Shown here: positions 1 through 7,910 of the stretch, piece after piece
Layout of the letters: each line of letters opens with the position of its first letter
How positions within the stretch are numbered: position 1 is the first letter of the stretch
NCBI RefSeq assembly: GCF_026127265.1
Contig: NZ_WWFG01000001.1
Location: 3,895,501-3,959,500 of the forward strand
DNA length: 64,000 nucleotides
DNA from: Nostoc sp. KVJ3
Lineage (GTDB): Bacteria > Cyanobacteriota > Cyanobacteriia > Cyanobacteriales > Nostocaceae
Direction of reading: 5' to 3'
The notes under the pieces: generated by a model
Databases searched by the model: none
What the model saw: only the letters and a program-made list of their open reading frames with translations
What the model was told of the DNA's origin: nothing
Made by a program: the position numbers and the translations under genes

Positions 1-290
1 GCGAAGCAATCAAAGAGATTGAATTGGATATCGCCGAAGGTGCTGATATGCTCATGGTTAAGCCAGCCTTGGCATACATGGATATTATCTGGCGCGTGAA
101 GGAAGCGAGTAACTTACCAGTTGCGGCTTACAATGTTTCTGGTGAGTATGCGATGGTAAAAGCTGCTGCTCTCAATGGTTGGATTGATGAGGAGCGAGTA
201 GTTATGGAAACTTTAACTGGATTTAAACGCGCTGGTGCAGATTTGATTTTGACTTATCATGCCAAAGATGCGGCGCGATGGTTGAAGTAG
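1..290 (+). CDS. hemB: Porphobilinogen synthase (delta-aminolevulinic acid dehydratase), C-terminal fragment
   Basis: The window opens inside this gene, and about 95 C-terminal residues are present (codons from position 3). HemB condenses two 5-aminolevulinate molecules to porphobilinogen in tetrapyrrole synthesis, feeding both chlorophyll and heme. The visible part holds the family signature around MVKPALAYMDII, including the conserved VKP segment of the C-terminal half of the TIM barrel, followed by the PVAAYNVSGEYAM block and the terminal DLILTYHAKDAARWLK. The true start is upstream of the window, so the TTG at 24 should not be read as a start. A stem-loop follows the stop codon. Confidence 0.93.
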   Translation, partial: EAIKEIELDIAEGADMLMVKPALAYMDIIWRVKEASNLPVAAYNVSGEYAMVKAAALNGWIDEERVVMETLTGFKRAGADLILTYHAKDAARWLK

Positions 291-315
291 GGTGGCCGAT
301 TGAGTAAGAGTTTAG

Positions 316-369
316 AAATCTCACGCAGAGGCGCAGAGTTGTGTTTTGGTGTTTGGGCGTGAGATTTTT
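316..369 (+). terminator. Probable stem-loop terminator of hemB
   Basis: Perfect 11-base inverted repeat: arms at 316-326 (AAATCTCACGC) and 357-367 (GCGTGAGATTT), ending in a short T stretch. It lies 25 bases after the hemB stop and before the converging hicA gene, so it could end transcription from both sides. The 30-base loop is long, and the arms resemble a cyanobacterial dispersed repeat, so the terminator role is an inference. Confidence 0.45.
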
Positions 370-378
370 GGATTTTAG

Positions 379-603
379 TTATTTAACTTCAAATAAAACA
401 CGAGGTAATCCTGACTGACGAATTATAGATCGCAAAGTACCGATGCGTAATTCTTCGTAGTTGGGGATAGGAACTGTAATTGTTGAGTCTTCGGTTTGCA
501 TCTGCATGATTATGTGACTACCACGCTGGCGAACTTGTACAAAGCCGTTCTCTTCCAGAATGCGGCAGACTTCTCTAGCAGAAAGAACACGCAGTTTAGC
601 CAA
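379..603 (-). CDS. hicA: HicA-type mRNA interferase toxin
   Basis: This 74-residue protein matches the HicA (YcfA-like) family, small double-stranded-RNA-binding-fold toxins that cleave mRNA. Visible features are the N-terminal SAREVCRILEENGF helix, the QRGSHIIMQ segment carrying the conserved glycine, serine and catalytic histidine, and the TVPIPNYEELRIGTLRSIIRQSGL tail. The length is normal for the family. It overlaps the upstream hicB by 8 bases, so the two are translationally coupled. The pair is probably a chromosomal stress or stabilisation module. No inactivating change is seen. Confidence 0.88.
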   Translation of the reverse strand: MAKLRVLSAREVCRILEENGFVQVRQRGSHIIMQMQTEDSTITVPIPNYEELRIGTLRSIIRQSGLPRVLFEVK

Positions 604-823
604 TATTTACCTCTAGGCGTGTAACAAAAACTTCTGTGTGCAACCTTTGCTTAATTTCAGAAGGATCTGCTGTCTCAAAAAATAATTCTAATGCCTCAAT
701 TAGGTTATTCCGTGCCTCTTCAATTGTGTCACCTTGGCTGGCGATATCGAGTTCGGGACAGAGGGATACATAGCCATTCTTTTCGCGTTCAATGATAGCA
801 GTGAATTGTGTTGTTTGCTTCAT
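596..823 (-). CDS. hicB: HicB-family antitoxin
   Basis: This 75-residue protein carries the HicB partial RNase-H-like fold: FTAIIEREKNGYVSLCPELDIASQGDTIEEARNNLIEALELFFE. The GY-x-S-x-CPEL and Q-G-x-T-x-EEA blocks are diagnostic. It has no separate C-terminal helix-turn-helix or ribbon-helix-helix domain, so it is the short HicB type. That form is common in cyanobacteria and often lies upstream of hicA. It should neutralise the hicA product by direct binding; whether this short form also autorepresses its promoter cannot be told from the sequence. Confidence 0.87.
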   Translation of the reverse strand: MKQTTQFTAIIEREKNGYVSLCPELDIASQGDTIEEARNNLIEALELFFETADPSEIKQRLHTEVFVTRLEVNIG

Positions 824-1561
824 TTTTGTCTTTAGTCCAGTAGATATATCAATCTTGATAGTAAATTACTTTAGACAGTATATTGTCAAAAGCCTTTTGA
901 GCGGGTGTTTTAGGGATGTGATCGCAACTTACAGCTATTTTCAGATGAAGAGTGCTGAGTTCCGAGTTCCTCGGCTTAGAGTTAAAAGACCGCCCACGTT
1001 CGCGCAGAGGACGCACCAGAGGGGCGGCTTATATCTTGCACCAGGCGACTGGAAGTCGCGGCTACACAGGCAAAACCCACCTCTGTGGGTTAAAAACCCT
1101 TGATTTCCTCTTAGTCCACGGAGGTGGACTTTGTTTGTATAGCCGCGATTTCTAATCGCTAGGGCTAGGTGCAAGATGTGAGGCGGGGTATCAACCTTCT
1201 CCCCTATTAAAAGATTCCGCTTAAGGTCGGGCCTTGCTCTTACCATAGTGCGAAAGTACTGAGTACTCAACTACAAAACTCAGCACTATAAGCCGAGGTA
1301 CTCAGTACAACCTACATATTTATATTTTTTTCCGTGATAGTACATAAATAAATCAGCCCATTTGCCAGAAGGTGAGGCGATCGCTCATAAAACCTCTAAA
1401 ATCTAAATAAAATGGCTTTGATATAGTTATGGCAACTACTCGCTCTATACTTGGGGCGGTTCGTTTAAACAACCTAATCTCTAACTAGTGCGATCGCTCA
1501 CCGTATTTGCGACAGCAGCACGATAAAATTCTAAAACCATAAATCGTACTAAAAGGTCTAA
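824..1561. other. Intergenic region upstream of hicBA and pdhB, largely repeats
   Basis: No gene is supported in these 738 bases; the open frames inside are short and run through palindromic repeats. Positions 948-1315 hold a nested repeat block: outer copies of the AGTGCTGAGT and CTCGGCTTA type at 948-980 and 1276-1312 flank a MITE-like element (1033-1177). From 1380 to 1561 there are two GCGATCGC-type sites and presumably the pdhB promoter, but no convincing -35/-10 pair was recognised. Confidence 0.6.
1033..1177. repeat. MITE-like palindromic element with 10-base terminal inverted repeats
   Basis: The ends are perfect inverted repeats, ATCTTGCACC (1033-1042) and GGTGCAAGAT (1168-1177). 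The interior is one long imperfect palindrome: the left arm around AAGTCGCGGCTACACAGGC mirrors the right arm around TGTATAGCCGCGATTT, with inner CCCACCTCTGTGGG-like and GTCCACGGAGGTGGAC stems. The element codes for nothing, and the transcript would fold into a long hairpin. This structure is typical of dispersed elements in Nostoc genomes; the family assignment is from memory only. Confidence 0.7.
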
Positions 1562-2545
1562 ATGGCAGAAACACTATTTTTCAACGCCCTACGGGAAGCC
1601 ATTGATGAAGAAATGGCGCGTGACTCTAGCGTATTCGTCCTCGGTGAAGACGTAGGACACTACGGCGGTTCCTACAAAGTTACCAAAGACCTGTACCAAA
1701 AATATGGCGAACTCCGCATTTTAGACACCCCCATCGCCGAAAACAGCTTTACTGGGATGGCAGTAGGAGCAGCGATGACTGGGTTACGTCCCATCATCGA
1801 AGGCATGAACATGGGCTTTTTATTGCTCGCTTTCAACCAAATATCCAACAACGCTGGGATGTTGCGCTATACTTCAGGCGGCAACTTTAAAATTCCGATG
1901 GTTATTCGCGGCCCTGGAGGTGTGGGAAGGCAGCTAGGTGCGGAACATTCCCAACGATTAGAAACTTACTTCCAAGCTGTGCCAGGGTTGAAGATTGTTG
2001 CTTGCTCCACACCAAGAAACGCCAAAGGACTACTAAAATCAGCTATCCGCGATGATAACCCCGTGTTGTTCTTTGAACACGTTTTGCTTTACAACTTGAA
2101 AGAAGATTTACCAGAAGAAGAATATTTACTACCTTTAGATAAAGCCGAAGTTGTGCGTCAAGGTAAAGATGTCACAATTATCACTTATTCTCGGATGCGG
2201 CATCATGTGCTGCAAGCGGTAAAAACACTTGAAAAACAAGGATACGATCCAGAAGTTATTGATTTAATATCCCTCAAACCATTAGATTTTGATACAATTG
2301 GGGCATCAGTACGCAAAACCCACAAAGTCATTGTGGTGGAAGAATCCATGCGAACTGCGGGTATCGGAGCAGAAGTCATCGCCTCAATAAACGATCGCCT
2401 ATTCGATGAATTAGATGCGCCAGTCCTGCGGCTTTCTTCCCAAGATATCCCCACACCTTACAACGGCAATCTCGAACGGCTAACAATCATCCAACCAGAG
2501 CAAATAGTAGAAGCTGTGGAAAAAATGGTAGCGTTGCGAGTTTAG
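1562..2545 (+). CDS. pdhB: Pyruvate dehydrogenase E1 component, beta subunit
   Basis: This 327-residue protein is the beta subunit of the thiamine-diphosphate-dependent E1 enzyme, which decarboxylates pyruvate and passes the acetyl group to the E2 lipoyl domain. The N-terminal half carries the cofactor-interacting FVLGEDVGHYGG segment (Glu29), DTPIAENSFTGMAVGAAMTG and the RGPGG-x-GRQLGAEHSQ stretch of the beta-subunit pyrimidine-binding domain. The C-terminal transketolase domain includes VIDLISLKPLD and VVEESMRTAGIGAEV. Length and order are standard. As in many cyanobacteria, it is not next to pdhA. Start ATG at 1562 gives the usual MAETLFFNALREA N terminus. secD follows after an STRR tract. 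Confidence 0.95.
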   Translation: MAETLFFNALREAIDEEMARDSSVFVLGEDVGHYGGSYKVTKDLYQKYGELRILDTPIAENSFTGMAVGAAMTGLRPIIEGMNMGFLLLAFNQISNNAGMLRYTSGGNFKIPMVIRGPGGVGRQLGAEHSQRLETYFQAVPGLKIVACSTPRNAKGLLKSAIRDDNPVLFFEHVLLYNLKEDLPEEEYLLPLDKAEVVRQGKDVTIITYSRMRHHVLQAVKTLEKQGYDPEVIDLISLKPLDFDTIGASVRKTHKVIVVEESMRTAGIGAEVIASINDRLFDELDAPVLRLSSQDIPTPYNGNLERLTIIQPEQIVEAVEKMVALRV

Positions 2546-2560
2546 GGAGTAGGGGATAGG

Positions 2561-2679
2561 GAAAGCAGGGGGAGCAGGGGAAGCAGGGGAAGCAGGGGAA
2601 GCAGGGGGAGAAAGAATAAAAACTAATTCCCAATTCCCAATTCCCAATTCCCAATTCCCAATGCCCAATGCCCAATGCC
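2561..2679. repeat. Two short tandem repeat tracts (STRR) between pdhB and secD
   Basis: At 2561-2610 a 9-base unit of the AGCAGGGGA type is repeated about five times, giving G-rich upper and C-rich lower strands. At 2625-2679 the heptamer CCCAATT is repeated about five times and then drifts to CCCAATG for three copies. Heptanucleotide STRRs are a known feature of heterocystous cyanobacteria. Copy-number variation between strains is expected. No coding function is supported. Confidence 0.85.
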
Positions 2680-2731
2680 ATAACTCCCCAAAAGAGCGCT
2701 ATTATAGCGTTTGTCAGTTGCGAGTTATGGT

Positions 2732-4150
2732 ATGCAAAGACAGCGATCGCTATTAATTTTGATTTTAGTTATGATAATCGCCGCAATAACGGTGATTGCG
2801 ACAATTCCGATACCCCTGGGACTGGACTTGCGGGGAGGTTCACAGCTAACAATTCAGGTGAAACCATCACCAGAAATCCCTAAAATCACCGAACGCGAAT
2901 TGGAAGGTGTAAAGAAAGTTGTCGAAGGTCGGATTAATGGTTTGGGTGTTTCGGAGCCAGTGATCCAAACAGTCAGTTCCGATAAAATATTGGTACAATT
3001 ACCAGGGGTCAACGATCCAGAACAAGCGGAACGAGTGCTAGGGGGAACGGCGCAGTTAGAATTTCGTACCCAAAAACCGAATACAGAAACTCAACTGTTT
3101 GCTTTCCAAGCATCTAGAGCCGAATTGAAAGTCAAGCAAGAAGAGTTGAGAAAGAGTACTGATAAAGCAGCAATTGCTAAGAATCAAGAAGATTTACAAA
3201 AAAATAATCAAGCGATCGCAGAATTGTTTGAAAGCACCAATCCACCGCTAGTTGGCAAATACCTCAAGGATGCATACGGTGAACCCACTCAAGGTAACAA
3301 CTGGCACGTTACTATTCGCTTCGACCAAAAGGGTGGTGAACTATTTGCCAATTTGACCAAAAATCTTGCCGGGACTGGGCGAAGCATTGGCGTTTTTCTC
3401 GACAATGAACTAATCAGCGCCCCAACTGTCGGTATAGAATTTGCAGCCGCAGGTATTAGCGGTGGCTCTGCGGTAATTACAGGACGCTTTACCGCCCAAC
3501 AAGCCAATGACTTAGGCGTGCAACTACGCGGTGGCGCATTACCCGTACCAGTCGAAATAGTTGAAAACCGTACCGTCGGGGCAACTTTAGGTAAAGATAG
3601 TATTCAACGCAGTATTTACGCTGGTATTGGCGGATTACTGTTAGTATTGGTTTTCATGTTAGTTTACTACCGATTACCAGGGTTAATTGCCGACTTTTCT
3701 TTGATTATCTATGCGCTCTTGACTTATGCCACCTTCGCTTTGCTAGGTATTACATTAACTCTCCCCGGTATTGCTGGGTTTATCCTCAGTATCGGTATGG
3801 CAGTTGATGCTAACGTCTTGATTTTTGAGCGTACTCGTGAAGAACTCCGTGCCGGTAAAACTTTATATCGTTCTGTAGAGTCAGGATTTTACCGAGCTTG
3901 GTCTAGTATTTTAGATAGTCATGTCACATCATTAATTTCTTGTGCAGCACTATTTTGGTTAGGAGCGGGTTTAGTTAAAGGCTTTGCTTTGACATTGGCG
4001 CTAGGTTTAGGAGTGAATTTATTTACTGCCATTACTTGTAGTCGCACACTGCTATTTTTAACATTGGGATTTCCCAACTTACGGAAGCCAGAGTTATTTT
4101 GTCCCAATCTCTCAACGTCAATTAAGTCTGGTGCGGAGGTGCAGTCATGA
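2732..4150 (+). CDS. secD: Protein translocase subunit SecD
   Basis: SecD is an RND-family membrane subunit that works with SecF and the SecYEG channel to pull exported proteins across the membrane using the proton gradient. The 472-residue product has an N-terminal membrane helix (LLILILVMIIAAITVIA), the signature LGLDLRGGSQLTIQV, a periplasmic or lumenal domain to about residue 290, and five C-terminal helices with GFILSIGMAVDANVLIFERTREEL, which holds the conserved aspartate of helix 4. ATG at 2732 (MQRQRSLLIL) is preferred to the in-frame TTG at 2711, which adds seven residues of no family character. It overlaps secF by four bases (ATGA). Confidence 0.93.
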   Translation: MQRQRSLLILILVMIIAAITVIATIPIPLGLDLRGGSQLTIQVKPSPEIPKITERELEGVKKVVEGRINGLGVSEPVIQTVSSDKILVQLPGVNDPEQAERVLGGTAQLEFRTQKPNTETQLFAFQASRAELKVKQEELRKSTDKAAIAKNQEDLQKNNQAIAELFESTNPPLVGKYLKDAYGEPTQGNNWHVTIRFDQKGGELFANLTKNLAGTGRSIGVFLDNELISAPTVGIEFAAAGISGGSAVITGRFTAQQANDLGVQLRGGALPVPVEIVENRTVGATLGKDSIQRSIYAGIGGLLLVLVFMLVYYRLPGLIADFSLIIYALLTYATFALLGITLTLPGIAGFILSIGMAVDANVLIFERTREELRAGKTLYRSVESGFYRAWSSILDSHVTSLISCAALFWLGAGLVKGFALTLALGLGVNLFTAITCSRTLLFLTLGFPNLRKPELFCPNLSTSIKSGAEVQS

Positions 4151-5124
4151 AATTTAGTGTCATCAAACGCCGTAACTTTTGGTGGGCGATTTCTGCCGCC
4201 TTGATGATGATTAGCATCGTGGCGATGCTGATTTCTTGGCAACAATTAGGCGCACCGCTACGTCCTAGTTTAGATTTTATTGGTGGTACGCGACTACAAT
4301 TTGAACGCGATTGTACGCAACCAGACAAATGCACTCAACCGATTAATATCTCTGATGTCAGGGAAGTAGTTGACGCTGAAAAGTTAAATAATAGTAGCAT
4401 CCAAGTTGTTGGTAAAAACCAACAGGGAATATCCGTTCGCACCAAGACATTAAATGTTGAGCAACGCACCCAGTTGCAAACAGCTTTGAGTGAAAAACTT
4501 GGAGCCTTTGACCCAAAAGCTACTCAAATTGACACCGTTGGCCCAACACTTGGCCGTCAGCTATTTACCCAAGGGTTATTAGCTCTGGTTGTCTCCTTTG
4601 CTGGGATTGTGATTTATTTGAGTGTTCGGTTTCAGGTGGACTATGCCGTAATCGCAATTCTTGCCTTATTCCATGATGTTTTGATTACGCTTGGTGTTTT
4701 CTCCATCTTGGGATTAGTCGCAGGGATTGAAGTTGATAGCCTTTTCGTCGTTGCTGTTTTAACTATTACAGGTTTCTCAGTGACAGATACCGTAGTCATC
4801 TACGATCGCATTCGCGAAATACTGAATCTCCATCCTAACGACCACATTGACAAAGTTATTGATGATGCCATCAATCAAACTTTAACGCGGTCAATTAATA
4901 CCACGTTAACCGTTTTGCTAACATTGTTTTCCCTATTCCTATTTGGCGGCGAAACCTTGAGAAACTTCGCCCTTGCCTTAATTGTTGGATTCACAATGGG
5001 GGCATATTCAAGTATTTTCATCGCTAGTACTCTCCTGGCTTTGTGGCGAGAACGCAAGAGTCAATCCCAGGTGGTAGAGAATGCAGAGTCAATTGATACA
5101 TCTGCTAGCTCTCAGGATAGTTAA
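4147..5124 (+). CDS. secF: Protein translocase subunit SecF
   Basis: This 325-residue protein is the SecF partner of SecD. It has one N-terminal membrane helix, the LDFIGGTRLQFE signature, a small exported domain and five C-terminal helices with the conserved DTVVIYDRIREIL segment. Its ATG overlaps the secD stop, so coupled translation of equal amounts is likely. The exported domain contains two cysteines about six residues apart (DCTQPDKC), which could form a disulfide. The C-terminal tail (about 25 residues, rich in Ser, Gln and Asp) is cytoplasmic and unremarkable. Confidence 0.93.
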   Translation: MKFSVIKRRNFWWAISAALMMISIVAMLISWQQLGAPLRPSLDFIGGTRLQFERDCTQPDKCTQPINISDVREVVDAEKLNNSSIQVVGKNQQGISVRTKTLNVEQRTQLQTALSEKLGAFDPKATQIDTVGPTLGRQLFTQGLLALVVSFAGIVIYLSVRFQVDYAVIAILALFHDVLITLGVFSILGLVAGIEVDSLFVVAVLTITGFSVTDTVVIYDRIREILNLHPNDHIDKVIDDAINQTLTRSINTTLTVLLTLFSLFLFGGETLRNFALALIVGFTMGAYSSIFIASTLLALWRERKSQSQVVENAESIDTSASSQDS

Positions 5125-5196
5125 ACTTGTGTGCATTTGAAAATTTGGTTAAAGCATTTTGAACTGCTCATCTATGCTTTGGAATTTTATTCCCCG

Positions 5197-5610
5197 ATGA
5201 ATCAACCTGAAGAACCATTAATCTCTAACTCAGAATTTGATAACTCTGACGCATCCTTTATTCAACAGGTACAAAGGCTACACCGTCTAACAGTATACGG
5301 GAGATGGCTGTTTGTCGGCTGTTTGTGGCTGACCATTGCCCCTGTTAGCTTGTGGGGTCTGCGTCCAGAAATTTCTCTGTGGGAACAATATTTTACCTGG
5401 GTAGCGGTGCGATATGGACTCTTCTACCATCCACTGTCTACCTTCGGTTTAGCCTTTTGTATTGGGATGACTACTGCTGTTTTAGTTTGGCAAAGTCGCA
5501 ATATCTTATTTGGAATACCACAACCAGAAAAACAACGTTTAGAAAAACAAGTTTATCGGATACGTCAGCAGGGGCCAAGTCATCCCCTATGGAAATGGGT
5601 TTGTCATTAA
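5197..5610 (+). CDS. Conserved cyanobacterial small membrane protein, function unknown
   Basis: From ATG 5197 the product is 137 residues. It has an acidic N-terminal segment of about 30 residues, then two predicted membrane helices (about WLFVGCLWLTIAPVSLWGL and STFGLAFCIGMTTAVLVW) and a basic, glutamine-rich cytoplasmic tail ending HPLWKWVCH. A GTG at 5131, seven bases after the secF stop, would add 22 hydrophobic residues; neither start has a strong ribosome-binding site. The tight spacing to secF suggests co-transcription. I do not recognise a named family. Confidence 0.7.
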   Translation: MNQPEEPLISNSEFDNSDASFIQQVQRLHRLTVYGRWLFVGCLWLTIAPVSLWGLRPEISLWEQYFTWVAVRYGLFYHPLSTFGLAFCIGMTTAVLVWQSRNILFGIPQPEKQRLEKQVYRIRQQGPSHPLWKWVCH

Positions 5611-5691
5611 TTTTTGAAATCGTTGCATATACACGGATAACAATTTTTAGCAAAATATGACTTAAATATACAAAGATAGTGCCAAAAGTGG

Positions 5692-6195
5692 ATGCCATAC
5701 ATGAACGAGTCTCAGATTCAATTTAGCGAACAGCTCCGCTGCGCTGCAAGCGATCGCAAGTCTGAAATTGATCTTTACCAACTCCAAGAACTGTTAAACG
5801 TTTCAGCTTTCTGGGCAAAGGGACGCAGTATTGAAGATTTAGGTATAGCCATTGCCAACAGTGAACCAGTTATTACTATCAGGGATAGCGATCGACTAAT
5901 TGGCTTTGGTAGAGCAACGTCTGATGGCATATATCGCGCCACAATTTGGGATGTTGTAATTCATCCAGAATATCAACATGGTGGGCTAGGAAGTAAGTTA
6001 GTCGAAACCATTTTGAGTCATCCTCGGATGAGGCGGGTTGAGCGCATTTACCTAATGACTACTCACCAACAGGGTTTCTATGAAAAGATTGGGTTTCAAA
6101 CAAACACCTCCACTACAATGGTGCTACATAACCTAGCTAACCGTGCTTTGCTTCCTGTTACAGAAGTTCAACTTCAGGAATTATTAGGGGGATAG
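5692..6195 (+). CDS. GNAT-family N-acetyltransferase (Ycf52-like)
   Basis: This 167-residue protein has the GNAT acetyl-CoA fold: RLIGFGRATSDGIYRATIWDVVIHPEYQHGGLGSKLVETIL contains beta4 and the Q-x-x-G-x-G pyrophosphate-binding loop, and GFYEKIGFQ is the C-terminal motif B. It closely parallels the GNAT encoded at 23510-24058, sharing the DLY-x-L-EL opening, IGF-RATSD, and ATIWDVV-HP. This subgroup resembles Ycf52, the acetyltransferase of red-algal plastids and cyanobacteria; substrate unknown. ATG at 5692 or 5701 are both possible. Its 3' end overlaps the converging kinase-like gene by 38 bases. Confidence 0.85.
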   Translation: MPYMNESQIQFSEQLRCAASDRKSEIDLYQLQELLNVSAFWAKGRSIEDLGIAIANSEPVITIRDSDRLIGFGRATSDGIYRATIWDVVIHPEYQHGGLGSKLVETILSHPRMRRVERIYLMTTHQQGFYEKIGFQTNTSTTMVLHNLANRALLPVTEVQLQELLGG

Positions 6196-7078
6196 AAATT
6201 TGTATTCTGGTAATGTCCTGATGTGATTCCTGAGCAATGCTCGAAGGCAGAATTTCTAACTTTCCTCCCATCACTTCCACTAAAGTTTGATTGACTAATA
6301 GCCTCATTCCTGGGGAGAGAACGGCGTTCTTTTGGTAAATCTGGCCAAGGTGATTTTCAGATTCGATCAAATCAATCGGCTCGCTCCAGGTTATTGCATG
6401 GGTTGGTACATCCAGCCAAATATTTACAAAATTATTTGTAGGTATGGTGCTGCTGGAAATACAGATACTGCCTTCCTCCATTTGAGTAATAGCAGTGTCT
6501 ATTAAACCGATTAATATTTGGCGGAGCCAGAGGTAATCTGCCAAAACATAAATTTCTGGATCGGCGGGTAACAATTGCAAGGGAAAATTTCGATTAGCCG
6601 CCAGCATATAAGTTAAGTTATGAACCTCTTCTAAAACTTGGGTTAACTGTATGGGCTGAATATCTAATTGATTAGTACCGTGTTCCGTTCTAGCAACGGT
6701 GATAATTTCATCCATCAACTTGAGCAACTTTAGGGTTCGCTCGTGAGCTTGGGCAATAAATTCTCGTTCTTCAGCTGGATCTTCACACAAATCGGACAAA
6801 ATTAACTGATGCAAGCCAATCAAACCATTAAGTGGCGATCGCAATTCATGACTAGTCCGCGCTAAAAAACCCGCTTTAAACTGGCTCATTTCCCTTGCCA
6901 TTTGATATGCCAGCTGCGTTTGCTGTAGCTGTTGTGATATCGGTGACACATCCTCTTGCTCTAATGGCGCTACAGGGGATGAGCTAGATGAAACCTTTGG
7001 CGATCGCATAAATAACCGACGAAAATTTATACCTAGTGCTAGTCCTACTCCTAGATATATCCAGTTGCTCCAATTCAT
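6158..7078 (-). CDS. Histidine-kinase-like protein with intact HisKA but degraded ATPase domain
   Basis: The 306-residue product has one N-terminal membrane helix (about residues 5-18), a linker, and a clear HisKA dimerisation helix with the phosphoacceptor His77 in the SHELRSPLNGL motif. A HATPase-like region follows, but the expected motifs are absent: where an N box (N-x-x-x-N) should be, the sequence reads LRQILIGLIDTAITQ; no D-x-G-x-G G1 box is seen; and the only late remnant is LVNQTLVEVMGGKLEI, which resembles the region after the G2 box. It may be phosphorylated in trans, act as a phosphatase or scaffold, or be decaying. No response regulator gene is adjacent. Confidence 0.78.
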   Translation of the reverse strand: MNWSNWIYLGVGLALGINFRRLFMRSPKVSSSSSPVAPLEQEDVSPISQQLQQTQLAYQMAREMSQFKAGFLARTSHELRSPLNGLIGLHQLILSDLCEDPAEEREFIAQAHERTLKLLKLMDEIITVARTEHGTNQLDIQPIQLTQVLEEVHNLTYMLAANRNFPLQLLPADPEIYVLADYLWLRQILIGLIDTAITQMEEGSICISSSTIPTNNFVNIWLDVPTHAITWSEPIDLIESENHLGQIYQKNAVLSPGMRLLVNQTLVEVMGGKLEILPSSIAQESHQDITRIQISIPLIIPEVELL

Positions 7079-7182
7079 AATTTGGTAATTATTAACTTGT
7101 TAATTGATCACAACAGCGCAAACTAAAGTTCCAGATTTCTCTGTTGTGAAAATCAGGAAAACAACATTATAGCGACCTCTAT

Positions 7183-7785
7183 CTAGTTGTCACTTGAAAT
7201 ATCTAACTTAATCGCGCCTTGCCGCAAAATCTGCCAATTTATGCCTGTCCATTTCGCAACGGTGGAAGGTATACCCATTCCAGTTGTTTCACCCTGGCAT
7301 TCTGTCGTTGCTAGAGTCAAAACTTGGGGAAACTGAGCCTCAATTTCTGCGATCGTTTGTAAAGGCGGCTGACCAGAAAAATTAGCGCTAGTGGTAGCAA
7401 GGGGGCCAGTTTGCGCCAAAATAGTTTGAGCGATCGCACTCTTTGGTACTCGGATACCAATTGTGGTTGGATCGATGGGGTTCATAACTTTTGGGATGCG
7501 ATCTGAAGCTGGCAAAACTAATGTCAGTCCTCCTGGCCAATATTTCTCAGCTACTTCTTGCCAAACCTTATACTCTTTCTTACTACCTTTAACATAAGGC
7601 CATAAATCTTCAGCATTAGCAGCCATCAAAATCAGAGGTTTATCGTGACTGCGTTGTTTAGCTGCAAAAATTAACCCGGCTTTTTCTGGTATCGTCGCAA
7701 GTGCGGGAACTGTATCTGTAGGAAAGCTCACCAAAACACCAGCGTGTGCGCCAATTATAAGGTCTGCGAGGAAAACTTGCGTCAT
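7183..7785 (-). CDS. tsaC: L-threonylcarbamoyladenylate synthase (TsaC/YrdC/Sua5 type)
   Basis: This protein makes threonylcarbamoyl-AMP from threonine, bicarbonate and ATP, the first step of the universal t6A37 tRNA modification; the TsaD partner gene is at 26410-27459. The YrdC fold is shown by VSFPTDTVPALA, the K-x-R-x-x-x-KPL motif (KQRSHDKPL), GGLTLVLPAS, IGIRVPKS and the S-x-N motif (TSANFSGQP). At 200 residues it is a single-domain TsaC with no Sua5 extension. ATG at 7785 (MTQVFLADLI) is chosen because the longer frame runs through the palindromic element at 7805-7910. Confidence 0.9.
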   Translation of the reverse strand: MTQVFLADLIIGAHAGVLVSFPTDTVPALATIPEKAGLIFAAKQRSHDKPLILMAANAEDLWPYVKGSKKEYKVWQEVAEKYWPGGLTLVLPASDRIPKVMNPIDPTTIGIRVPKSAIAQTILAQTGPLATTSANFSGQPPLQTIAEIEAQFPQVLTLATTECQGETTGMGIPSTVAKWTGINWQILRQGAIKLDISSDN

Positions 7786-7804
7786 TTTGATAGTGCAAAT
7801 AATT

Positions 7805-7910
7805 ATATAGCGTTTCCCAATCACATAAGTTACATCATAGCCCCCTCTCGAAGAGCGGGGAGGGGTTGGGGTGGGGTTCTTGTACTTCACTCAACTGAGA
7901 ACCGCTATAT
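7805..7910. repeat. MITE-like element, copy 1 (ATATAGCG ends)
   Basis: A 106-base element has inverted ends ATATAGCG (7805-7812) and CGCTATAT (7903-7910) and a C/G-rich hairpin core (CCCCTCTCGAAGAGCGGGGA and the GGGGTTGGGGTGGGG stretch). The same sequence occurs inverted at 42529-42626, with shared blocks around CTATGATGTA, ACCCCACCC and GGTT-TC-GTTGA-TGA-GTA. Two copies in 64 kb and the terminal repeats support a small mobile or dispersed element. It sits directly upstream of tsaC. Confidence 0.72.

Noticed and set aside
941..1270. Open frames on both strands within 941-1270
   Set aside because: They run across the two arms of a palindromic element and encode mirror-like arginine-rich peptides; no ribosome-binding site or family similarity.
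2480..2681. Minus-strand frames with PCFPCFP and WELGIGN repeats between pdhB and secD
   Set aside because: These are translations of the tandem AGCAGGGGA and CCCAATT repeats, not genes.
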